Source of the DNA: Oscillospiraceae bacterium
GTDB lineage: Bacteria > Bacillota > Clostridia > Oscillospirales > Oscillospiraceae
Length of the DNA stretch: 15,276 nt
Direction of reading: 5' to 3'
NCBI GenBank assembly: GCA_017399325.1
Contig: JAFQDY010000081.1
Span: forward strand, 1-15,276
Position numbers and translations under genes: made by a program. Of this stretch, positions 5,717 to 12,500 are shown piece after piece. Positions within the stretch are counted from its first letter, which is position 1. Each line of letters opens with the position of its first letter. The notes below the pieces were generated by a model that saw nothing but the letters and a program-made list of their open reading frames with translations, made no database searches and was not told the origin of the DNA.

Positions 5717-6649
5717 TTATTCGCACCAGAACACATTGGAGCAACCGGCGCAACTTGCGCAGTCGCTGCGGGTCTTCATTTGCAGTTCCTGACTTTTAAT
5801 GGACACAGTGGTGCAGGGGGCAACAGACTTTGTGATAAAGGCATTAGAGCCGATCACCGAATCCCGGCCGATCACCGTTTCACCGCCCAGTACCGATGCA
5901 CCGGCGTAGATGGTCACATTGTCCTCGATGGTAGGGTGGCGGCGCTTGCCCCGCAGGCTTTGCCCGCCACGGGTGGAAAGGGCGCCCAAGGTCACGCCCT
6001 GGTAGATCTTCACATTCTCACCGATCACGGTGGTCTCGCCTACAACGATGCCTGTGCCGTGGTCAATGAAGAAGTATTTACCGATGGTTGCGCCGGGATG
6101 AATGTCAATGCCGGTGATACTGTGAGCATACTCGGTCATAATTCTGGGGAGCATAGGCACTTGCAGGGCGTACAGTTCGTGGGCCAGACGGTAGACCGTA
6201 ATGGCAAACAGACCGGGGTAGGCAAAAATGATCTCTGCCATACCGGTAGCCGCAGGGTCGCCCTCATAGGATGCTTCCAAGTCCGTCTGCACCATTGCCC
6301 GGATCGTGGGAATTCTTTCAAAGAAGGCCAGGCACACATCCTGTGCGTGGGCCTGGGCGGATTCTTCCAACTCGCCACCGCTTTGGAACACCAAGGCGAT
6401 CTGGCGGTTTAAATTGAACATCACATCCTCAATGAGCATGGACAGGTTGTTTTTGGCATTGTACATCCGGTAGTTTTTATCCTTAAAATAACCGGGAAAC
6501 ACGATCCGACGGAGTTTTTCAATGATGTCGATGACCACATCTTTGTCGGGTTTGCGGTAAAGTTCGATCTTATCGATGTCCCGATTGCGGCCGTAGTCGG
6601 CTAAGATGTTGTCTACCACAGATTCGATCTTCGCTTCAAAAGGTGTCAT
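5717..6649 (-). CDS. cysE: Serine O-acetyltransferase with a cysteine-rich tail
   Basis: Transfers acetyl from acetyl-CoA to L-serine, the first step of cysteine synthesis. The ATG at 6649 follows AGGAGG by seven bases; the upstream in-frame codons overlap the promoter and are rejected. The 310-residue protein has a helical N-terminal domain (1-170) and a left-handed beta-helix of hexapeptide repeats (about 180-275). Catalytic histidines match those of CysE: H184 in DIHPGA and H238 in RHPTI, with the conserved DHGTGIVVGET between them. The C-terminus is unusual: C297, C300, C303 and C309 form CX2CX2CX5C, and the protein ends in WCE rather than the Ile that docks into CysK in the classical cysteine synthase complex. 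The gene is divergent from cysK with back-to-back promoters. Confidence 0.93.
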   Translation of the reverse strand: MTPFEAKIESVVDNILADYGRNRDIDKIELYRKPDKDVVIDIIEKLRRIVFPGYFKDKNYRMYNAKNNLSMLIEDVMFNLNRQIALVFQSGGELEESAQAHAQDVCLAFFERIPTIRAMVQTDLEASYEGDPAATGMAEIIFAYPGLFAITVYRLAHELYALQVPMLPRIMTEYAHSITGIDIHPGATIGKYFFIDHGTGIVVGETTVIGENVKIYQGVTLGALSTRGGQSLRGKRRHPTIEDNVTIYAGASVLGGETVIGRDSVIGSNAFITKSVAPCTTVSIKSQELQMKTRSDCASCAGCSNVFWCE

Positions 6650-6677
6650 ATTTCTCCCTCCTGCTTGCTTTTTCCTT

Positions 6678-6706
6678 TTTATATCATAGTATATTCCCCT
6701 TGTCAA
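6678..6706 (-). promoter_or_regulatory. Promoter of cysE
   Basis: On the minus strand, consensus TTGACA at 6706-6701, a 17-base spacer, and TATAAA at 6683-6678. It is a strong vegetative-type promoter, with transcription starting near 6671 and a leader of about 20 bases. Confidence 0.75.
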
Positions 6707-6720
6707 TGTTCCTATTGACA
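6701..6720. promoter_or_regulatory. Inverted repeat joining the cysE and cysK -35 boxes
   Basis: TGTCAAT (6701-6707) and ATTGACA (6714-6720) are perfect 7-base arms six bases apart. They consist mainly of the two divergent -35 boxes, so the symmetry may simply reflect two TTGACA boxes facing away from each other. A shared regulator binding here could control both genes at once, but none is identified. Confidence 0.5.
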
Positions 6721-6744
6721 ACAATTCTTCCCCGGGGGTATAAT
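6715..6744 (+). promoter_or_regulatory. Promoter of cysK
   Basis: Perfect TTGACA at 6715-6720, an 18-base spacer that contains CCCCGGGGG, and perfect TATAAT at 6739-6744. Transcription starting near 6751 would leave only about 20 bases before the ATG, so there is no room for a T-box or riboswitch. Confidence 0.85.
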
Positions 6745-6771
6745 TTAAGAAATATATTGGGAGGTTTGCCT

Positions 6772-7695
6772 ATGGCTCTGTATAAATCTGCTAACGAACT
6801 GATCGGCAACACGCCCCTTTTGGAACTGGGCGCTTTGGCAAAATGCGAAAAACTGGGTTGCCGTATCCTGGCAAAACTGGAATCTTTCAATCCCGCTGGG
6901 TCGGCAAAAGACCGGGTGGCCCTGTCTATGATCGAAGACGCGGAAAAGCGGGGCATTTTAAAGGCCGGTTCTGTGATCATTGAGCCTACCTCCGGCAACA
7001 CAGGCATTGGTTTAGCCTGCGTTTCCGCTTCCCGGGGTTACCGGACCATCATTGTGATGCCCGACTCTATGAGCGTGGAACGGCAGACACTGATGAAAGC
7101 ATATGGCGCGGAAGTGGTGCTGACCCCCGGAAATTTGGGTATGCAGGGCGCGATCGACAAAGCAGAAGCCTTAGCAAAGGAAATACCCAGCAGTTTCATT
7201 CCCGACCAGTTCGGTAACCCTGCCAACGCAGAGGCCCACCGCAGGACCACTGGCCCGGAGATCTGGGCAGACACGGACGGTCAGGTGGACATTTTTGTGG
7301 CAGGCGTTGGCACAGGCGGCACCATCACCGGCGTGGGTGAGTTCTTAAAAAGCAAGAACCCCGATGTGCAGGTAGTCGCAGTCGAACCTGCCGACTCTCC
7401 CCTGCTCTCCGGCGGCAAGGCCGGTCCCCACGGCTTACAGGGCATCGGCGCAAATTTTGTGCCCAAAGTACTGAACACCGAAATTTACGACCGCATCATT
7501 CCGGTCACCCAGCAGGAGGCTGTGGACGCCGCCCGGTTGCTGGGAAAAACCGAAGGTGTGCTGGTTGGTATTTCTTCCGGCGCGGCGCTCCACGCCGCGA
7601 TCGCCCTGGCAAAGGAAAACAAGGGCAAGCATATCGTTGTGTTCCTGCCGGATACCGGCGACCGGTATTTGTCCACACCCCTGTTCATCCCGTAA
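6772..7695 (+). CDS. cysK: Cysteine synthase A (O-acetylserine sulfhydrylase)
   Basis: A PLP enzyme that makes L-cysteine from O-acetylserine and sulfide in the cytoplasm. The ATG at 6772 follows GGGAGG by seven bases. The 307-residue length is standard. K46 in NPAGSAKDR is the PLP lysine. TSGNTG (73-78) binds the substrate carboxylate, and GVGTGGT (178-184) binds the PLP phosphate. SSGAALHAA near the C-terminus places the serine next to the pyridine nitrogen. The final PDTGDRYLSTPLF is the classic CysK ending. It uses the product of the divergent cysE. Both genes have strong promoters and no visible leader control, so any regulation would act by a DNA-binding protein at the inverted -35 region. 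A terminator that overlaps the next promoter follows. Confidence 0.97.
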   Translation: MALYKSANELIGNTPLLELGALAKCEKLGCRILAKLESFNPAGSAKDRVALSMIEDAEKRGILKAGSVIIEPTSGNTGIGLACVSASRGYRTIIVMPDSMSVERQTLMKAYGAEVVLTPGNLGMQGAIDKAEALAKEIPSSFIPDQFGNPANAEAHRRTTGPEIWADTDGQVDIFVAGVGTGGTITGVGEFLKSKNPDVQVVAVEPADSPLLSGGKAGPHGLQGIGANFVPKVLNTEIYDRIIPVTQQEAVDAARLLGKTEGVLVGISSGAALHAAIALAKENKGKHIVVFLPDTGDRYLSTPLFIP

Positions 7696-7713
7696 AAAAA
7701 TAAAATAAAAAGA

Positions 7714-7742
7714 TTGCATTGTTCGCAAAAGCGCTGTATAAT
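7714..7742 (+). promoter_or_regulatory. Promoter of the dual-HTH regulator gene
   Basis: TTGCAT at 7714-7719, a 17-base spacer, and TATAAT at 7737-7742. The left arm of the 17-base inverted repeat fills the spacer, and the right arm lies just past the expected start near 7749. A protein bound to both arms would occlude the promoter. Confidence 0.65.
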
Positions 7743-7782
7743 AACCTTAGTAACCGGCGTTTTTGCGAACAATATCTTTTTT
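7718..7782 (+). terminator. cysK terminator formed by a 17-base inverted repeat
   Basis: ATTGTTCGCAAAAGCGC (7718-7734) pairs with GCGTTTTTGCGAACAAT (7757-7773) at 16 of 17 positions around a 22-base loop. It is followed by ATC and six T residues (7777-7782). This can end cysK transcription, although the loop is longer than usual. The same repeat brackets the -10 box of the next gene, so it may also be an operator. Confidence 0.55.
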
Positions 7783-7801
7783 CAGAACAGAGGGCGAATG
7801 T

Positions 7802-9049
7802 ATGGAATATTGGAATATCACCCAAACCGCAGAAAACTGGGGCATCTCTCCCAGACGGCTGCAGACTTTATGCGCCGCCGGCAAAATTCCCGGCGCGACC
7901 CGCTTCGGCAAGGCATGGATGATTCCCAAGTCTACCCAGAAACCTGCCGACGGCAGAACAAAAGCAAGCAAAGAGCAACGATCTTCCGCTACAAAAAAGA
8001 ATATGCCCATGCCCCGGAAAACGCCCTTTCTGCATATGACTGATTTGTACAGTTCTCCCGGTGACGGAGAAAAGAGCATTGCAGCGCTGGAAAGCAATCC
8101 CGAAGCCCAAGTTCTTTTGGCGGCAGAGATCGCCTACTCCAAAGGCGACATTGAAAAGGTCTACGAAAGCGCCTACTATTTGCTGCACCAGCATTCGGGT
8201 TTTTATGCGATGATCTCTGCGGGTATGCTTCTGGCATTGTGCGCTATCTGGCGGGGTGATCTGCATATGTGGCGGCAGGCCAAGATCCATATGGCAGAAG
8301 CGCCGGCCAAAACCGACGCAGATCGGGATATTGTTACTTTTTCCATAACCGCTGTGGACAGCGTGCTGTACGATGTTACCTCGTTTCCCGATTGGTTCAA
8401 AATGGGGCGGTTCGAACTGCTGCCTGCAGATGCGCTTCCGGCAGCAAAGGTGTTTTACGCCAAGTATTTGTATGCTGTTGGCTATTCTCTTGCCACAAAG
8501 CAACTGCAACTGCAAGGTCTGCAGGGTTTGTCGCTGCTGACCGTCATTCCCAACGCCATTGAGCCTATGATCTCTCAGGCCATTGTGGACAATTCCATTA
8601 TCGCGGAGATCTATTTGCGTATGACCTGCGCGGCCACCTATCACAACGGCGGCAACAACGAACAGGCCATTTACCACATTGATCGGGCGGTGGCCCTTGC
8701 TTTGCCCGATAAACTCTATGGCATTCTGGCGGAATACGGCCGGACTTTGGGCTCGCTGTTAGAGCAGCGGATCTCCCGGATCGACCCTGCCGTTTGGCAA
8801 ACTGTGCACGGTTTGTACTGCACCTATTTTGCCGGCTGGACAAAACTCAGCGGCTCTGTGCGGGGCAAGAATCTGGCAACGACACTGACCCCGAAAGAAC
8901 GGGAAGTGGCCAAACTGGCCGCCTTCGGTTTCAAGAACGGGCAGATCGCTGCCACCTTGAATATGTCGGTTTCTTCCGTGAAGCAAGCCGTAACCAGCGT
9001 GTCCAACAAAACCGGTATGCCAAGAGAAGATTTTGCCGCGATCTTATAG
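7802..9049 (+). CDS. Transcriptional regulator with N-terminal excisionase-like and C-terminal LuxR HTH
   Basis: A 415-residue cytoplasmic protein starting at the ATG at 7802, with AGAGGG eight to nine bases upstream. Frame codons further upstream lie in the hairpin and are rejected. Residues 1-43 (WNITQTAENWGISPRRLQTL, then GATRFGKAWMIPK) match the winged HTH of excisionase/MerR-like (HTH_17) proteins. Residues 44-75 form a basic linker. Residues 85-350 are helical in pattern, with TPR-like alternation of small and aromatic residues (LLAAEIAYSKGDIEKVYESA). Residues 362-415 form a LuxR-type HTH (LTPKEREVAKLAAFGFKNGQ, then a recognition helix SVSSVKQAV). There is no receiver or ATPase domain. 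Such regulators are known by sequence in Clostridia; their signals are not known to me. Its position suggests control of itself and perhaps of the genes at 9205 and 9593. Confidence 0.85.
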   Translation: MEYWNITQTAENWGISPRRLQTLCAAGKIPGATRFGKAWMIPKSTQKPADGRTKASKEQRSSATKKNMPMPRKTPFLHMTDLYSSPGDGEKSIAALESNPEAQVLLAAEIAYSKGDIEKVYESAYYLLHQHSGFYAMISAGMLLALCAIWRGDLHMWRQAKIHMAEAPAKTDADRDIVTFSITAVDSVLYDVTSFPDWFKMGRFELLPADALPAAKVFYAKYLYAVGYSLATKQLQLQGLQGLSLLTVIPNAIEPMISQAIVDNSIIAEIYLRMTCAATYHNGGNNEQAIYHIDRAVALALPDKLYGILAEYGRTLGSLLEQRISRIDPAVWQTVHGLYCTYFAGWTKLSGSVRGKNLATTLTPKEREVAKLAAFGFKNGQIAATLNMSVSSVKQAVTSVSNKTGMPREDFAAIL

Positions 9050-9095
9050 CCATTTTTTTCAAAAAACGGTCATAGTAAACCCTGAAAAAAATGGC
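9049..9095. repeat. Perfect 13-base inverted repeat at the end of the regulator gene
   Basis: GCCATTTTTTTCA (9049-9061) and TGAAAAAAATGGC (9083-9095) are exact reverse complements with a 21-base loop. The left arm starts at the last base of the stop codon. The stem is mostly A-T and has no trailing T run, so it is a poor intrinsic terminator. It could be a weak attenuator or a protein-binding site ahead of the 9205 gene. Confidence 0.6.
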
Positions 9096-9136
9096 CGATA
9101 ATAATCTTTCCGGATATACCGAAGAAAAAATATATC

Positions 9137-9145
9137 TGCTATACT
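9137..9145 (+). promoter_or_regulatory. Extended -10 promoter for the four-cysteine gene and adhesin
   Basis: TGCTATACT is an extended -10 element. No TTGACA-like box lies 16-18 bases upstream. Instead the near-palindrome CGGATATACCG (9111-9121) is there, which would suit an activator site. The leader would be about 55 bases. Control by the adjacent LuxR-type protein is possible but unproven. Confidence 0.5.
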
Positions 9146-9204
9146 GTTTTCATAAAATGGTATGGCAGATTTTTCTTTTTGCCGTCAGACAGAAAGGAGA
9201 ATGT

Positions 9205-9549
9205 ATGATAACGCGAATCTTAACGCAAGAAGACAAACAGATCCCTGTCCCGAAAGAGGGCGACCTGTACAAAGAAGTGAATATCTTCGGAAAAACATTT
9301 CGGCTGTTATACGGATATTATGAAAGTTTCGAACGGGATAGTCCCTTCAACGACCCGATCCCCATCTACCCGGATCTGATCAAGACCCCCCACTTTACGG
9401 CAGATGGCATCCCAATCGTAACGGCTATGCAAAACATCTGCGAATTCTACCCCGGCCCCGACGATGAGGACAGTTGCTGCAGCCATTGTCCCCATTTCCA
9501 AAAAGGCGAAGACCTGTTCGGGCTTTGCAACCGACCAAAAAAACAGTAA
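9205..9549 (+). CDS. Small four-cysteine protein of unknown function
   Basis: A 114-residue protein starting at an ATG five bases after AAGGAG. An overlapping ATG at 9201 is in another frame with no matching product. There is no signal peptide or membrane segment. The N-terminal two thirds hold an aromatic, proline-rich stretch (LLYGYYESFERD, NDPIPIYPDLIK). The C-terminal third holds C79, C92, C95 and C108 in the symmetrical spacing CX12CX2CX12C, plus an extra C91. This looks like a zinc or iron-sulfur site. I do not recognise a named family. It lies 43 bases before the giant adhesin with no terminator between them, so the two are probably co-transcribed. It could be a regulator, a chaperone or unrelated. 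Confidence 0.78.
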   Translation: MITRILTQEDKQIPVPKEGDLYKEVNIFGKTFRLLYGYYESFERDSPFNDPIPIYPDLIKTPHFTADGIPIVTAMQNICEFYPGPDDEDSCCSHCPHFQKGEDLFGLCNRPKKQ

Positions 9550-9592
9550 GACCCTACACACATTGTAAATTATCCTGTTTGGAGGAACTGAT

Positions 9593-12500
9593 ATGAGAAC
9601 AATACTTACGAAAAGATTATTGAGCGTATTTCTCTGCATCGCGCTGATCGCAAGTTATACGCCCATCACCGCCCTGGCGGCAACTGTGTCCGGCGACCAC
9701 ATTGACCGGGTATCTGACCCGTCCACTATGGACACCTGGAGAGATTTCTTCCTACCTGACGGCAACATCTCCACAGAACACGCAGGCCGCGTCTGGACGG
9801 ACAAATCGGTCTTTACCGCAAATCCCTTCCAGGCAAACGGCATTACCATGGACGATGCCAACGCATTTTTGGTTGCCCTGTCTGCCATGGCTACCAATAT
9901 GAGCGTTACGGGTATGACCCATATGCCCACCGACTCCATGTTGATCCTGGACGTCAGCGGTTCTATGAACGATGGCGACAACGATGTGGCGGAAGATCTG
10001 GTTCTGGCTGCCAACACCAGCATCAAGGCCCTGCTTGAGTCCAACAACTACAACCGTGTTGGCGTTGTGCTTTACTCCGGCTCCAGCAACAGCAACACAA
10101 ACAATGACGCAGCCATCGTGATGCTGCCTCTTGGCCGCTACACCACCGCCGCCGACGGACAGTATCTGAACTACGAATACGAACGCGGCTGGTTCAGTTC
10201 TTCCGAAACGATCAGCCTGGATTCCGACGTGCGAATTGAAGGAACAAGCACCGCACCCACCTCTTCTTCCAAGGAAGTGGTCGGCGCGACATACATCCAA
10301 AAGGGCATCACCGCCGCATTGAATCAGTTCGTGGCAGAGGGCAACGCCACCACCGTAAACGGCCTGCAGAGAAAACCGGTTATGGTTCTGATGTCCGACG
10401 GCGCGCCCAGTCTGGGCAGCACCAACTTTACAAGCCCCGGTCAGTATAACTTAGGCAGCGGCTCCGGCACCAGCGCTGCGCTGGGCTTTGTCAGCCAGTT
10501 GACTGCCGCCTATGCTAAAAACGCGTTGGAAGAAAAGTACGGCACTTCCGGTCTTTTCTACACCATCGGTCTTGGCGTTTCCAACGATGCGGTGGCCCTC
10601 AGTGTTCTTGACCCGGACAATGCGGATGCTTCTGTTGCGGTCAACGACTTCTGGACCACCTGGAACAACACCGCAACCGGCGGCTCTGTAACCGTTCAGG
10701 CAGGTTCTAACGGAAGCAACGCCAGAACCGTTACCAAAATGGCCGGCCTGAATCAGAACTATGTTGACCAGTTTATCAACATCGACAGCACCGACTCTTC
10801 CACCTCCTTGGGTGACAAGTTGACGGACGCTTTCGACACCATCGTAGGCAACATCATTCTGCAATCCAAGTACACCCCCACCCTGATCTCCCAAACCGGT
10901 GAAAACCACTCCGGTTTCATCTCCTTCGTGGATAAGGTCGGCAACTATATGCAGGTTACCGATGTGAAGGGCATTCTGATCAACAACACCCTGTATTCCG
11001 GCGCAGATATGGCTTCCAACTTTGTTGCCGGCGGCGGTAATCTGGGAACATTTGACAACCCCACCGAACTGGGCCACGAAATGGTGGCAGCCGTCAGACA
11101 GCGTCTTGGCCTTGCCAATGACGACGAGGCAAGAACCCTGATCGGTCTTGCTTATGAGTACGGCCAGCTCCGCTATAACAGCCCCACGGATTTCTCCAAC
11201 TACATCGGCTGGTATGCTGACGGAAACAACAACTTCCTGGGCTTCTATCAGGAAGGTGTAACGGAGATCACTGATCCCAACGCCGTTTATACCATCAAGT
11301 CCTACGGCTATCTGGGCGTGGAGCACGACTCCAATATGATGTACGCCACCGTACAGGTACGGCACAATATTCAAACCGGTGAAGAAACTGTAGCCTTTGC
11401 CGTTCCTGCCGCCCTGATCCCCGTTATGAGTTACAATGTATCTCTTGACGGCAACGGCGATCTCCTGGACATCGAAGTGACCGGTTCTCAAAGTCCCATT
11501 CGTCTTGTGTATGAGGTCGCCCTTGACAGCCACATCAACCAGTGGAGTGTGCTGGAAAAGGTTTCCGATACTTACCTGCAAGACCCCCACCACTACGATG
11601 CCCAGACCGGTGAAGTCAACTTCTACACCAACCTGTGGGAGCACACCAACACCACCGGATACAACACCGTCAATACCTATTCCTACTTTAACCCCTCCAG
11701 ACAGAACGAAAGTTACTACTACACTTCCGACGCCCCTGTCTACACCGACACGAACGGCACACTGTACACAGGTTCTGTAAAGCCGGATGAAAACGGCGTC
11801 TTCTACCGGGCATATACCGTTTATGAAGAAACCAGCGCCGGCCTTTCCACAAAGACCGCTTACCATCAGATCCCCGGTCCTGCGCTGGAGACCGCAGAGC
11901 CCACCACCGGCACAAACAACTGGCATATTCCCAGCGGCAATGTGCGCGTGAGTCTGGACGGTGAAATTACAAAGAACCCCAACGCCACCGATACGCTGAG
12001 TCTGGCAAACGAGCCTTTCGTGGATGTGACCGGCCACCATATCAATGATACCGACCACATCTTCTACATTGGCGCCACTTTGGGCAACAACGGTAAGTTG
12101 ACCCTTACCCCCCAGACCGGCATCAAACTCAGCAAAGTTCTGGCTGACGGCGCAACCGCAACCGACAGCGCCTTTGAATTCAATCTGCAGAAAGCCGTGG
12201 CTTCTGCCAGTCAGCACCGGGCATTGCTTGTGAATGCAGACGGAACAGAAAGAGAGGCTACCGTAGAATTTGACAGCAACGGCAGCGCATCTGTTTCCCT
12301 CAAGGCAGGCCAGACTCTGTACATCGGCGATCTGGACGACGGCGAGATCATCACCATCGCCGAAACCGAGACTGCCGGCTATATCCCCTCCGTTACCGTA
12401 GGCGGCATTGCCGTTCCCGGTTCTGCGGTGGTTACCGTATCCGAAAACGAAATGACCGAGGTCATCTTTACCAACGCCGACAGAGGAACCGGCAATCTGA

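Noticed and set aside
5675..6412. Plus-strand open frame opposite cysE
   Set aside because: It overlaps the cysE hexapeptide region with all conserved residues on the other strand, and the product is low-complexity.
6745..6771. T-box or riboswitch controlling cysK
   Set aside because: The perfect -10 box leaves a leader of only about 20 bases.
7718..7773. Invertible promoter (phase-variation switch)
   Set aside because: The promoter -10 sits inside an inverted repeat, but the loop is only 22 bases, far shorter than known invertible segments, and no recombinase is present in the window.
9049..9095. Intrinsic terminator of the regulator gene
   Set aside because: The stem is nearly all A-T with a 21-base loop and no T run after it, so it was listed as an inverted repeat only.
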